From: Duganella levis
GTDB taxonomy: Bacteria > Pseudomonadota > Gammaproteobacteria > Burkholderiales > Burkholderiaceae_D
DNA length: 64,000 nt
Direction of reading: 5' to 3'
Assembly: GCF_009857605.1 (NCBI RefSeq)
Contig: NZ_WWCT01000018.1
Location: 98,981-162,980 of the forward strand
The notes below the pieces were generated by a model, which saw nothing but the letters and a program-made list of their open reading frames with translations, was not told the origin of the DNA and made no database searches. Below, piece by piece: positions 9,127 through 18,208 of this stretch (the first letter of the stretch is position 1; each line of letters opens with the position of its first letter). Both the position numbers and the translations under genes were made by a program.

Positions 9127-9267
9127 TGCGGATGGTGCCGAACGGCACATGCGGGAAATTGAAATTATACACCAAAACCCCCGATTCTTCATCTTCCATG
9201 TGCATCAGCGTACAGACTCGGCTTGTCAAAAAGAACAAAATGAATGCTCAATACTTAAAGGAGATTC

Positions 9268-9690
9268 ATGATGAGCTACGAAGATCGTGATCAATATGGC
9301 ATGTATGTGGACAACGGCCATAAGGGTCCTGGCCCGGAACTGATGGGCGCTGACACGCTGATCGGCGACCACGTCCACAACCTGCAAAACGAGCACCTGG
9401 GCGAGATCAAGGAAATCATGCTCGACATGCGCACCGGTAAAATCGCCTATGCGGTGATGTCGTCCGGCGGCGTCCTGACCATCGGCGAAAAACTGTTTGC
9501 CGTGCCATGGGAAGCGCTGACGCTGGACACCGTCAACAAACGCTTCACGCTCAACCTCGACAAGGAACGCATCGAGGCGGCGCCCGGCTTCGACAAGGAC
9601 AGCTGGCCCGACATGGCCAACCAGACCTGGGCTAGCCAGGTGCACAACTACTACGGCATCGGCGGGGATACCCGTCCAGGGGTGCGTTAA
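9268..9690 (+). CDS. PRC-barrel domain protein
   Basis: A 140-residue protein with one PRC-barrel (about residues 27-95: LIGDHVHNLQNEHLGEIKEI, followed by TGKIAYAVMSSGG and LFAVPWEAL). PRC-barrels occur in photosynthetic reaction-centre H subunits, RimM and many stress-associated envelope proteins; here the role is unknown. A strong AAAGGAGA precedes ATG 9268, and a second ATG follows directly at 9271. The next small gene begins inside its stop codon (TAATG), so the two are coupled. Confidence 0.88.
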   Translation: MMSYEDRDQYGMYVDNGHKGPGPELMGADTLIGDHVHNLQNEHLGEIKEIMLDMRTGKIAYAVMSSGGVLTIGEKLFAVPWEALTLDTVNKRFTLNLDKERIEAAPGFDKDSWPDMANQTWASQVHNYYGIGGDTRPGVR

Positions 9691-9866
9691 TGTTTGCCGC
9701 CATCCTGGTGCTGGCCGGCGTTGCCGGCGTGGCCGGTCATTGGCTGTATCGCAACTACCTGGGCCGCCCCAAGCGGCTGCGGGGCAGCAGTCCCGTCATG
9801 CTCAGCAGTTGGGATGACGGACAGGAATCCATGGTGGCGGTACATTTGCGGCGTAGAAACCGTTAA
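9690..9866 (+). CDS. small membrane protein (58 aa), coupled to PRC-barrel gene
   Basis: This short gene uses an ATG that overlaps the TAA of the PRC-barrel gene (TAATG) and encodes 58 residues. Residues 2-18 (FAAILVLAGVAGVAGHW) form one hydrophobic helix, followed by a basic, polar tail (RNYLGRPKRLRGSSPVM) ending RRRNR. It is probably a single-pass inner-membrane protein. I do not recognise a family. The overlap and the good reading frame support it as real; its function may relate to the PRC-barrel protein. Confidence 0.6.
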   Translation: MFAAILVLAGVAGVAGHWLYRNYLGRPKRLRGSSPVMLSSWDDGQESMVAVHLRRRNR

Positions 9867-12800
9867 TTAGCAAAAATCGCGGCTGGTGGTCGGCAGCCTG
9901 CCCAGCAGGTGGGACATGTCGACCAGCCGCTTGGCAACCAGGTGGCGCACCATGCCCTCCTGTTGCCACACTCCATACACTCCCAGCAGCGGCGCACTCA
10001 GCACTTCGCGCCGCTGCTGTTCCAACAGCGCCGGCCAGATGATGACGTTGACGCTGCCAGTTTCGTCTTCCAGAGTCATAAAAATCACGCCCTTGGCGGT
10101 GCCGGGACGTTGCCGCACCGTGACCATGCCGCAGGCGCGCGCCACCATGTTGTTGGTGTAGGTGTTCAGCGTTTCGGCCGGCATGAAGCGGTGCTTCAGC
10201 AGCGTTTCGCGCAGCAGCGCCACCGGATGGCGACGCAGCGTCAGGCCGTGCGAGCGGTAGTCACCGAGGATGTCTTCGCCTTCACTGGGCGCCGGCAGCG
10301 TCGGCGTTTCCTCGTCGGGCATGGTGGGACGCAGCAAGTCCTTGTCGGGCACCGCGCCGACCGCTTGCCACAAGGCCTGGCGCCGATGGCCGGATAGACG
10401 GCTCAGCGCATCGCCACCGGCCAGCACTTGCAGCGCATGACGGTCAAGGTCGGCACGCCGAGCCAAGTCGGCGACGCTGGCGAACGGTCCGGCGGCGCGC
10501 GCAGCTTCGATGCGCAGCGCGGTGTCTTCGCGCATGCCTTTCAGCATGTTGAGGCCGAGCCGCACCGCCGGCTGCCCACGCTGGCCGGCCGGCTCCTCCA
10601 ACGATGTTTCCCAGCCGCTGATGGTCACATCGATTTCGCGCACCACCACGCCGTGGCGCTTGGCGTCCTGCACCAGTTGCGACGGGCTGTAGAAACCCAT
10701 CGGCTGGCTGTTCAGCAGCGCGCACAGGAACGCCGCTGGCTCGTGGCATTTGATCCAGGAGCTGGCGTAGCTCAGCAGCGCAAAACTGGCCGAGTGCGAT
10801 TCCGGGAAGCCGTATTCGCCGAAGCCCTGGATTTGCTTGCAGATGGCGTCCGCGAAATCATCGTCATAGCCGCGCTCGCGCATGCCGTCCTTGATGCGCT
10901 GCTCGTACTTGTCGACGCCGCCCTTGCGCTTCCAGGCCGCCATGGCGCGGCGCAGCTGGTCGGCCTCGCCTTCGGTGAAGCCGGCGGCAATCTGGGCGAT
11001 CTGCATCACCTGTTCCTGGAAGATCGGCACGCCCAGCGTGCGGCCCAGTGCTTCTTCCAGCTTGGGCGGATACACCACCAGCTTCTTGTTCATGCGCCGC
11101 TGCAAATACGGATGCACCATGCCGCCCTGTATTGGCCCTGGCCGCACGATGGCCACCTCAATCACCAGATCGTAAAACGTCCTCGGCCGCAGGCGCGGCA
11201 GCATGCTCATCTGCGCGCGCGATTCGATCTGGAACACGCCGATGGTGTCGGCCTCGCAGATCATGTCGTAGGTGTCGCGGTCCTCGCTGGGAATATCCTG
11301 CATGCGGAACCGTTGGCCGCGCTGCACGCTCAGCAGATCCAGCGTGCGCCGCAGTGCCGACAACATGCCGAGCGCCAGCACATCCACCTTCATCAGGCCC
11401 AGTTCCTCCAGATCATCCTTGTCCCACTGGATGACGTAGCGGTTTTCCATGGTGGCTTTTTCGATCGGCACCAGCCGCGTCAGCTTCTCGTGCGAAATGA
11501 CGAAGCCGCCAGGATGCTGCGACAGATGGCGCGGGAAACTCAGCAGCGTGAAGGCCAGCGCGGCCCACTGTTGCGCCAGTTGCGATTCCGGGTCCAGTCC
11601 GCACTCGGCCAGCCGTCCCACCAGATCGTGACGGCTGTCGAACCAGCGTTGCGACTTGCAGACCCTTTCGACAATCGCCAGGTCCACGCCCAGCGCCTTG
11701 CCGCTGTCACGCAACGCGCTCTTGGGACGATAGCTGATGACCACCGCCGCCAGCGCCGCCCGGTCGTGGCCGTATTTTTTGTAGATGTATTGAATGACTT
11801 CCTCGCGCCGTTGGTGCTCGAAATCGACATCGATGTCCGGTGGCTCATTGCGTTCGCGGGAAATAAAACGCCCTGTCAGCATCTTGCTGCGCTCGGGATC
11901 GACCTCGGTCACGCCGAGGCAATAGCACACCACCGAGTTGGCGGCCGAGCCCCGGCCCTGACACAGGATGTCCTGCGAACGGGCGAAGCGGACGATGTCA
12001 AAAACGGTCAGAAAATAAGGCTCGTATCGCAATTCCGCAATCAGCTCCAGCTCGTTCTCGATTTGCGCCTGCACCTTGACCGAAGCGCCGCCGGGCCAGC
12101 GCCGCAACGCGCCGGCCGCCACCTCCTGCCGCAGATAGCTGGCCGGCGTGTGGCCGGGAGGGATCAGTTCGTGCGGATATTCGTAGCGCAGTTCGTCGAG
12201 GCTGAAGGTGCACTGCTCGGCGATTTTCAGCGTTTCCGCCAAGGCCGATTGCGGATACAGATTGGCCAGCTGCACGCGGGCGCGCAGATGCTGCTCGGCG
12301 TTCTGCGCCAGCGCATAACCGCACTCGCCCACCGGCTTGCCGACGCGGATCGCCGTTAGCGTATCCTGCAACGGCTTGCGCGAACGCACGTGCATGCACA
12401 CCTGCCCCACCGCCACCACCGCCATCTGATGCTGCGACGCCACCTCGGCAATGCTGAGCCGGTGCGCCTCATCAAACGAGCGCAGCAGCAGATTCAGCCC
12501 CATCCAGACGCGGCCGGGGAAAGTCGCTTCCATCCACGCCGCCTGCGCATGCAAACGGTCCACATCGCCGGGGCGGTGCGCCGGATATTCCGGCAGCAGG
12601 ATCAGCAGGCAATCCGGCAACCCTTTCAGATGCGCAAACTCCGGCGGCGGCGCAGTCAGGTCCGACGGCGTCAGCAGATAACTACCCTTGGCCACGCGGT
12701 TGCGCGCTATCGTAATCAGCTCACACAGATTGCCATAGCCCTCCTTGTTTTTCGCCAACGCGATGAACGACAACGCCGGCGTGCCATCCGGATTCGTCAG

Positions 12801-13031
12801 CCGAAAATAGCTGCCAATAATCAGCGGAAATTTCGCCTCTTTGGCCTCGGCGTGAGCACGCACTACGCCCGCCAGCGAGCATTCATCAGTGATGGCCAGC
12901 GCCGCATAATCGAGCTGAACCGCGCGCGCAACCAGCTCTTCGGCATGCGAAGCGCCTTGCAGGAACGAAAAATTGGACAAACAGAACAACTCGGCATAGG
13001 CCGGCAGTCCCAAGGCGGGTAGCGTGCTCAT
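9867..13031 (-). CDS. dnaE2: error-prone DNA polymerase DnaE2 (ImuC)
   Basis: A 1054-residue C-family polymerase alpha subunit of the DnaE2 class, which performs translesion synthesis with ImuA and ImuB. The N-terminal PHP domain (about 10-280) starts AELFCLSNFSFLQGASHAEE. The palm contains GRGSAANSVVCYCLG and the catalytic acidic cluster in PPDIDVDFEH. Helix-hairpin-helix and OB-fold (TVRQRPGTAKGVIFMTLED) segments lie near the C-terminus. It is transcribed alone, with a perfect LexA box seven bases from the start codon. Its usual partners imuA/imuB are about 21.6 kb away on the same strand. Confidence 0.96.
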   Translation of the reverse strand: MSTLPALGLPAYAELFCLSNFSFLQGASHAEELVARAVQLDYAALAITDECSLAGVVRAHAEAKEAKFPLIIGSYFRLTNPDGTPALSFIALAKNKEGYGNLCELITIARNRVAKGSYLLTPSDLTAPPPEFAHLKGLPDCLLILLPEYPAHRPGDVDRLHAQAAWMEATFPGRVWMGLNLLLRSFDEAHRLSIAEVASQHQMAVVAVGQVCMHVRSRKPLQDTLTAIRVGKPVGECGYALAQNAEQHLRARVQLANLYPQSALAETLKIAEQCTFSLDELRYEYPHELIPPGHTPASYLRQEVAAGALRRWPGGASVKVQAQIENELELIAELRYEPYFLTVFDIVRFARSQDILCQGRGSAANSVVCYCLGVTEVDPERSKMLTGRFISRERNEPPDIDVDFEHQRREEVIQYIYKKYGHDRAALAAVVISYRPKSALRDSGKALGVDLAIVERVCKSQRWFDSRHDLVGRLAECGLDPESQLAQQWAALAFTLLSFPRHLSQHPGGFVISHEKLTRLVPIEKATMENRYVIQWDKDDLEELGLMKVDVLALGMLSALRRTLDLLSVQRGQRFRMQDIPSEDRDTYDMICEADTIGVFQIESRAQMSMLPRLRPRTFYDLVIEVAIVRPGPIQGGMVHPYLQRRMNKKLVVYPPKLEEALGRTLGVPIFQEQVMQIAQIAAGFTEGEADQLRRAMAAWKRKGGVDKYEQRIKDGMRERGYDDDFADAICKQIQGFGEYGFPESHSASFALLSYASSWIKCHEPAAFLCALLNSQPMGFYSPSQLVQDAKRHGVVVREIDVTISGWETSLEEPAGQRGQPAVRLGLNMLKGMREDTALRIEAARAAGPFASVADLARRADLDRHALQVLAGGDALSRLSGHRRQALWQAVGAVPDKDLLRPTMPDEETPTLPAPSEGEDILGDYRSHGLTLRRHPVALLRETLLKHRFMPAETLNTYTNNMVARACGMVTVRQRPGTAKGVIFMTLEDETGSVNVIIWPALLEQQRREVLSAPLLGVYGVWQQEGMVRHLVAKRLVDMSHLLGRLPTTSRDFC

Positions 13032-13037
13032 AGTGAA

Positions 13038-13057
13038 TACTGTGTTTTTATACAGTA
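13038..13057 (-). promoter_or_regulatory. LexA box of dnaE2
   Basis: TACTGT-N8-ACAGTA, a full match to the proteobacterial SOS operator half-sites, centred about 16 bases before the dnaE2 start codon. The AT-rich spacer resembles a -10 region, so LexA binding would block the promoter. The same half-sites recur before imuA at 36735-36754. Confidence 0.9.
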
Positions 13058-13082
13058 TTTTACACTACCCGCTATTGGGGAA

Positions 13083-13883
13083 CTATTTCCGCTGCGCGGC
13101 CATCATTTGCTGGATGGCGTCGATGATGACCTGAGGCGAGGCGGTTTGCATCTGGTGGTCGGAATCCACCACCATGGTTTTGGCTTGCGGATACATGGCG
13201 CGGACGAAGGCGATGGTTTGCGGGTCGCTGTTGACGACGCCAAAATCGACCGGCACGGCGGTTGCGCCTTTGGGCTGGTTGACCAGGCGGATCATCGGCT
13301 TGCCGTCAATATTGCCTTGGGCTAGCACCTGCTCGCCCGTCTCGTAAATGCCGGCGATTTCCTTGCGTATGATGCTGGAGAAGAACAGCCATTCGCCGGC
13401 CCGCGTCACCAGCGGAAAATCTTCCGGCTTCTTGATCACGCGCGGATTGAGCGCATCGACCAGCACGATGCCGGCCACTTCGTCCGGATGGCGCTTGGCG
13501 AATAGCTGCATGTACAAGCCGCCCAGCGAGTGCCCGACCAGGATGTACGGCGGCGCCATGCCTTCGTGCTGGAGGTTGCGGCGCAGTTCTTCGACGATGG
13601 TCAGGCCGTCGCGCGGCATGTCGGTGGTCGCGCTGTCGCCGTAGCCGGGACGGTTGTAGGCAAACACCGAGGCCTGCGGTGCGATGCCGTCGATGACCTT
13701 ATCCCATTTGTCGACCGTCGCGCGGGAGCCGTTTTCAAAGACCACCGTGGCCGAGGCTGCCGGATTTTTCACCGCCACCAGTTCCACTTTGCGGCCGTCG
13801 ATCAGTTGAGTGGTGACGGTCGCCGCCAGCACTGGGCTAGTCAACAGCAAGCCCGCCAGGCACATCACGGCACGTTTTGTCAT
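13083..13883 (-). CDS. secreted alpha/beta hydrolase
   Basis: A 266-residue alpha/beta-hydrolase-fold protein with a signal peptide (residues 1-20, ending PVLA). The nucleophile elbow is VGHSLGG (Ser about residue 126), and the His of the triad is probably in VVDSDHQMQ near the C-terminus. It resembles esterase/lipase-type hydrolases; the substrate is unknown. I placed the start at ATG 13883, nine bases after AGGG; a longer frame to 13979 would bury the signal peptide. It is divergent from the PhzF-like gene. Confidence 0.82.
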   Translation of the reverse strand: MTKRAVMCLAGLLLTSPVLAATVTTQLIDGRKVELVAVKNPAASATVVFENGSRATVDKWDKVIDGIAPQASVFAYNRPGYGDSATTDMPRDGLTIVEELRRNLQHEGMAPPYILVGHSLGGLYMQLFAKRHPDEVAGIVLVDALNPRVIKKPEDFPLVTRAGEWLFFSSIIRKEIAGIYETGEQVLAQGNIDGKPMIRLVNQPKGATAVPVDFGVVNSDPQTIAFVRAMYPQAKTMVVDSDHQMQTASPQVIIDAIQQMMAAQRK

Positions 13884-13973
13884 AATGCCCATCCCTAACG
13901 AAAATTGCATTTTTCCAGACTGCGCGCCCCCAAGCGCGGAGAATGCGATGAAACGCAGATATGGAGACGCAGA

Positions 13974-14762
13974 ATGCAAAATTCACAAGTACGGGAATTG
14001 CTGTGCTTTGGCATCGCACCCGACGGCGGCAACGCGGCGCTGGTGGTTCAGCACGACCACTCCAGCGCCGACCAGCGCCAGCAGTTCGCAAAGGAACGCA
14101 ACAAGCCGGCTTGCGTGTTTATCGATACGGCGACCGATGGCAGCATCGTGCTGGACTTTTTCTATCCGCACATGCGCAGCCCGCTCTGTTCGCACGCCAC
14201 GCTGGCGGCGGCCCGCGTGCTGCTGTCTGCCGAGTGGCCACGATTGGAGGTGCGCACCGCCATGCATGACCAACCGCTGACGCTGATCCTGCATGACGGC
14301 GAAGTGTTCCTGCAACTGTCGCCTCAATCAGCACCGCAAGTGGACCTGCCCGACGGGCTGGCGGAACAACTGCTGGCCGCGCCCGGCATCTGTCTGGCCT
14401 CGCCGCCGGCAATCGCTTCGGTTGGCAGCCCCAAATTGCTGCTGGAAGTGGCGGACAGTGTCACGCTGCAAGCGCTGACGCCCGATCTGCAAGGCATCGC
14501 CGACTGGGGCAAGCAGCAAGGCGTCAGCGGCGCCTACGTCTGGTGCCGCCGCCCGGACGGCGCGCTGGAAGGCCGCAGCTTCAACCATCTGAACCCGGCG
14601 GCGGAAGACTGTGCCACCGGCGTGGCGGCGGGCGCTCTCTGTGTGTTGCTCAAAAGCAGTGTCACACTCTACCAGGGCGCCAATCTCGGCACGCCCTGCC
14701 AACTGCGCGCAGAGTTCCTCGATGAAAGTATTTTAATTGGTGGAAAAACCGAATTTGCGTAG
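13974..14762 (+). CDS. PhzF family isomerase-like protein
   Basis: A 262-residue protein of the PhzF/diaminopimelate epimerase fold. Recognisable features are the early glycine turn APDGGNAALVV, the CSHATLAAARVLL segment (the family usually has CGHATLA) and a C-terminal SFNHLNPAAEDCATGVAAGALC. PhzF-like proteins catalyse proton shifts in small metabolites, but only a few have known substrates. No phenazine genes are nearby. The start at 13974 gives the family-typical N-terminus. Confidence 0.78.
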   Translation: MQNSQVRELLCFGIAPDGGNAALVVQHDHSSADQRQQFAKERNKPACVFIDTATDGSIVLDFFYPHMRSPLCSHATLAAARVLLSAEWPRLEVRTAMHDQPLTLILHDGEVFLQLSPQSAPQVDLPDGLAEQLLAAPGICLASPPAIASVGSPKLLLEVADSVTLQALTPDLQGIADWGKQQGVSGAYVWCRRPDGALEGRSFNHLNPAAEDCATGVAAGALCVLLKSSVTLYQGANLGTPCQLRAEFLDESILIGGKTEFA

Positions 14763-14895
14763 TGCTACGTAGAGCGCACACCCTAGTGGCGCGTGCATAC
14801 AACACAAAATAATGTTTGCGCGTCAAAGTGATACAAAATCGTCTATCTATATGAAATATTTGCATAGAATCAAATTTTTCATGGGAGATGACAAC

Positions 14896-17280
14896 GTGTT
14901 CAAAACAAAAACCCTACGCAAAGCCGTCTTGGTCGCACTGTACGGCGCCAGCGCGGTCGCAGTCACCCCGCTTACTTTTGCGCAAACTGATACCTCGATG
15001 CAGTCGGTCAGCGTGATCGGTTCGCGCCGCGCCACCAGCTCGGCCACCGATACCGTCGTGCCGGTCGATGTCATTCCGCTGAGCAAGATCAGCGAATCGG
15101 GCGGCCAATTCGACCTGGCGCAGACGCTGACCTATATTTCCCCGTCATTCAACTCGACCCGCCAAACCGGCTCCGACGGCGCCGACCTGGTCGACTCCGC
15201 CGCGCTGCGCGGCCTGGGCTCGGACCAGACCCTGGTGCTGGTCAACGGCAAGCGCCGCCACACCACGGCGCTGGTCAACCTGTTCGGCGCGCGCAACCGC
15301 GGCAACACCGGCACCGATATGAACGCCATCCCGATGCTGGCCATCAAGGACGTGCAAGTGCTGCGTGACGGCGCCGCCGCCCAGTACGGTTCGGACGCGA
15401 TCGCCGGCGTGCTGGACATCGGCCTGAAGAAATCCAAGGGCTGCGAAGCGGTCGCCGGCTTCAGCGAATACTCGCGCCGCGACGGCAAGAATTACCTGGC
15501 CTCGGCCTACTGCGGCGTCGACATCGGCAACGGCGGCGTGCTCGGCATCACCGGCGAATACCTCGACCGTGGCCGCTCCAACCGCGCGGAAGACGGCAAC
15601 CCGCGCACCATCGGCGACAGCAAGACCAAGAACCAGACCCTGTACCTGAACGGCGAACTGCCGACCGTCGGCACCGGCCGCCTGTACCTGACCGCCGGCG
15701 CGCAAACCCGCGACGCTTCGTCCGGCGCCTGGGCGCGCGGCGGCATCGACAGCGACGACATCCCGTCGCGCAACTCGGCCGCCATGTACCCGAACGGTTT
15801 CGTGCCATTCATCAACGCCACCATCGACGACCGCTACGCCACCATCGGCCACCGCAACCAGGTGGGCGAATGGAATATGGACCTGTCGCAGACCTACGGC
15901 TACAACAAGATGATCTACGACATCAGCAACACGCTGAATGCGTCGATCGCCAACAAGGATCTGCTGGCCGGCGGCAAGGGCATCAGCCCGACCAGCTTCA
16001 ACGCCGGCGGTTTCTCGTTCGAACAGCTGACCACCAACCTCGATTTCAACCGCTACTTTGACGGCGTGATGGGCCGCGGCCTGAACGTCGCCTTCGGCGC
16101 CGAGTACCGTCACGAGAACTACAAGATCTACGCCGGCGAACCGGGCTCGTACATCGACGCCGACGGCGTGGGCATCGGCGGCGCGGCCGGCAGCCAGGGT
16201 TTCCCCGGCTTCCAGCCAGCCGACCAGGTCGACGCCAACCGTCACAACGTCGCCGCCTACCTCGATCTGGAAGCGGACCTGACCGACACCGTCAAGGCGC
16301 AAGGCGCAGTGCGCTATGAAAAGTACAGCGACTTCGGCTCGACCACCACCGGCAAGCTGGCCGGTAGCTGGCGCGTGGCGCCGACCGTGCTGTTGCGCGG
16401 TTCGGCCTCGACCGGCTTCCGCGCACCGTCGCTGCAGCAGATGTATTTCTCGTCGACCTTCACCGACTTCATCGGCGGCGTGCCGACCGACGTGGTGCTG
16501 GCGCCGAACAACAGCGCCGTCACCAACCTGGCCGGCATTCCCAAGCTGAAGGAAGAGAAGTCCACCAGCTTCACGCTGGGCTCGACCTGGACGCCGACGC
16601 AAGCCGTGTCCGTCACCGCCGACCTGTACCAGATCAAGATCAAGGATCGCATCGTGCTGTCGGGCCGCTTTGACGACAGCAACTACCCGGACCTGGCGAC
16701 CAAGCTGGCGACGCTGGGCGTGGGCCAGGCGCAGTTCTTCGTCAACTCGGTCGATACCAAGACCAAGGGCCTGGACCTGACCGCGTCGCACAAGACCACC
16801 TTTGGCGCCGACAAGCTGACCACCTTCCTGGCGCTCAACGTCAGCAAGACTGAAGTGACCGGCATCCACGCGCCGGCCTCGCTGAAGGGTTATGAGGATG
16901 TGCTGCTGTCGGAGAAGGAACGCCTGTACATCGAGCAAGGCGCGCCGCGTTCCAAGGCCACGCTGGGCTTCGACTACGTCCACAGCGCCTGGGAAACCGA
17001 TCTCAAGCTGATCTACTTCGGCCCGCAGACGCTGGGCACCTACAGCGGCACCGCCGCCGGCGTGGCCAACCAGCACTACGACGCCAAGGCTTCGGCCGAC
17101 CTGAGCTTCACGTACACCATCAACAAGAACATGAAGTTCACGTTTGGCGGCAACAACATCTTCAACGTGCATCCGACCACGCAGAATCCGGATGAGACCG
17201 ACAATGGCTTCAAGTACGAGTCGGTACAATTCGGTCTGAACGGCGCCTCCTACTTCGGCAGGCTCTACGTGAAGTTCTGA
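14896..17280 (+). CDS. TonB-dependent outer-membrane receptor
   Basis: A 794-residue receptor for energy-dependent uptake across the outer membrane. It has a signal peptide (about residues 1-28, ending TFAQ), a plug domain (about 38-165; LRGLGSDQTLVLVNGKRR, VLRDGAAAQYGSDAIAGV) and a 22-strand-type barrel ending with a terminal aromatic residue (YVKF). The substrate is unknown; no siderophore or polysaccharide genes are adjacent. I chose GTG 14896 because GGGAGA lies seven bases upstream; ATG 14881 in the same frame lacks a ribosome binding site. Confidence 0.93.
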   Translation: MFKTKTLRKAVLVALYGASAVAVTPLTFAQTDTSMQSVSVIGSRRATSSATDTVVPVDVIPLSKISESGGQFDLAQTLTYISPSFNSTRQTGSDGADLVDSAALRGLGSDQTLVLVNGKRRHTTALVNLFGARNRGNTGTDMNAIPMLAIKDVQVLRDGAAAQYGSDAIAGVLDIGLKKSKGCEAVAGFSEYSRRDGKNYLASAYCGVDIGNGGVLGITGEYLDRGRSNRAEDGNPRTIGDSKTKNQTLYLNGELPTVGTGRLYLTAGAQTRDASSGAWARGGIDSDDIPSRNSAAMYPNGFVPFINATIDDRYATIGHRNQVGEWNMDLSQTYGYNKMIYDISNTLNASIANKDLLAGGKGISPTSFNAGGFSFEQLTTNLDFNRYFDGVMGRGLNVAFGAEYRHENYKIYAGEPGSYIDADGVGIGGAAGSQGFPGFQPADQVDANRHNVAAYLDLEADLTDTVKAQGAVRYEKYSDFGSTTTGKLAGSWRVAPTVLLRGSASTGFRAPSLQQMYFSSTFTDFIGGVPTDVVLAPNNSAVTNLAGIPKLKEEKSTSFTLGSTWTPTQAVSVTADLYQIKIKDRIVLSGRFDDSNYPDLATKLATLGVGQAQFFVNSVDTKTKGLDLTASHKTTFGADKLTTFLALNVSKTEVTGIHAPASLKGYEDVLLSEKERLYIEQGAPRSKATLGFDYVHSAWETDLKLIYFGPQTLGTYSGTAAGVANQHYDAKASADLSFTYTINKNMKFTFGGNNIFNVHPTTQNPDETDNGFKYESVQFGLNGASYFGRLYVKF

Positions 17281-17300
17281 GCTAGCTCAATGTTGCGCGT

Positions 17301-17329
17301 TTGACGGTGGCAGTGACGGGGAATACGAT
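17301..17329 (+). promoter_or_regulatory. sigma70-type promoter of the 17336 gene
   Basis: TTGACG and TACGAT are separated by exactly 17 bases. Transcription would begin about seven bases after the -10, that is at or next to the ATG at 17336, which suggests a leaderless mRNA. No Shine-Dalgarno sequence precedes that ATG. Confidence 0.55.
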
Positions 17330-17350
17330 CCTGGTATGGAAACCAGGATC
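17327..17350. repeat. perfect inverted repeat bracketing a start codon
   Basis: GATCCTGGT and ACCAGGATC form a perfect 9-bp inverted repeat whose 6-base loop contains the ATG of the gene at 17336. It overlaps the likely -10 element. It could be an operator for autoregulation or an RNA hairpin that presents the start codon. The right arm is part of the codons for residues 3-5. Confidence 0.7.
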
Positions 17351-17635
17351 GCAAAACTCGAAGAATTAATGGCCGACGCCCGCGCACGGCTGGATCAGTG
17401 CGCGACCAAAGCCGACCTTGAGGCGTTACGGGCCGAGATGCACAAGGGCTTTGCCGACATCATCAAGTGGATCGTCGGCACGGCGATTGTCATGAGTGGC
17501 ACTGGCATCGTCGTCATGACCTTCGTGCTCAACAACGCGGTGCCCAAAACGCCGCCGCCGGCGCCTCTGCCGCCGGTGGTGATCTACACTCAGCCGGCGC
17601 CGGTTGCTCCTGCGGCTGCCGCGCCGCGCATGTAA
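17336..17635 (+). CDS. small coiled-coil membrane protein with proline-rich tail
   Basis: A 99-residue hypothetical protein. Residues 1-40 form an amphipathic, probably coiled-coil region (ETRIAKLEELMADARARLDQ, then ADLEALRAEMHKGFAD). One transmembrane helix follows (about 43-67, WIVGTAIVMSGTGIVVMTFVL), and then a Pro/Ala-rich tail. The layout resembles small membrane-anchored coiled-coil proteins of unknown function. It has its own promoter and no visible ribosome binding site. Confidence 0.7.
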   Translation: METRIAKLEELMADARARLDQCATKADLEALRAEMHKGFADIIKWIVGTAIVMSGTGIVVMTFVLNNAVPKTPPPAPLPPVVIYTQPAPVAPAAAAPRM

Positions 17636-17718
17636 CGTTTTATTACATATCGCTAACCTAACTGAACGCGCGACCATTCTAGACTACCATTGTCTTTATT
17701 TTCGGCAATGGAGCGACG

Positions 17719-18198
17719 ATGCGCCGCGCACTCACCCTGATGTTATTCCTGTCCATGCTACAAGGCGCACTCGCCTGGGCAGCACTGGGCAGCTCCCCGT
17801 CCGACTTCGGCACCACCACCACCACGCAAACCCGCATGGCGGCGCGCAGCCTGGCGGCCAGCAGCACCAGCAACGCCACCACTACGGCGGTCTACACCAT
17901 CAGCCAAAGCACGCTCGACAGCGGCACCATCGTGCGCGAATACACCGATGCCAGCGGCGTGGTGTTCGCCGTCAGCTGGACCGGCCCGACCCTGCCGGAC
18001 CTGCGCATGCTGCTCGGCGATAAATTCACCGTCATGACCAGCAACGCCGCCAAGCGTCCCAAGGCCGGTCATTCGCAACTGGCGGTCGACCAGTCCGACG
18101 TGGTCATCGTCTCCAGCGGCCACATGCGCGCGTATGCCGGCCAGGCCTGGATTCCCAGCGCCCTGCCGGCCGGGTTCGACACCACCACCATAGAATAA
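17719..18198 (+). CDS. DUF2844 domain secreted protein
   Basis: A 159-residue exported protein with a signal peptide (about 1-22, QGALAWAALG), followed by a Thr/Ala/Ser-rich linker and a conserved core (STLDSGTIVREYTDASGVVF, AVSWTGPTLPDLRMLLGD). This matches the DUF2844 family, which in Burkholderiales is typically found beside a DUF3443 gene, as here (10 bases apart). No catalytic residues stand out, so it could be a partner, inhibitor or substrate of the DUF3443 protein. Confidence 0.85.
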   Translation: MRRALTLMLFLSMLQGALAWAALGSSPSDFGTTTTTQTRMAARSLAASSTSNATTTAVYTISQSTLDSGTIVREYTDASGVVFAVSWTGPTLPDLRMLLGDKFTVMTSNAAKRPKAGHSQLAVDQSDVVIVSSGHMRAYAGQAWIPSALPAGFDTTTIE

Positions 18199-18208
18199 GG
18201 GAGTCTGC

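Noticed and set aside
14881..14895. ATG start for the TonB receptor
   Set aside because: No ribosome binding site before it; GTG 14896 has GGGAGA at good spacing.
15145..17229. 694-codon open frame antisense to the TonB receptor
   Set aside because: Shadow of a GC-rich coding gene; the receptor frame has recognised domains and a signal peptide, the antisense frame has neither.
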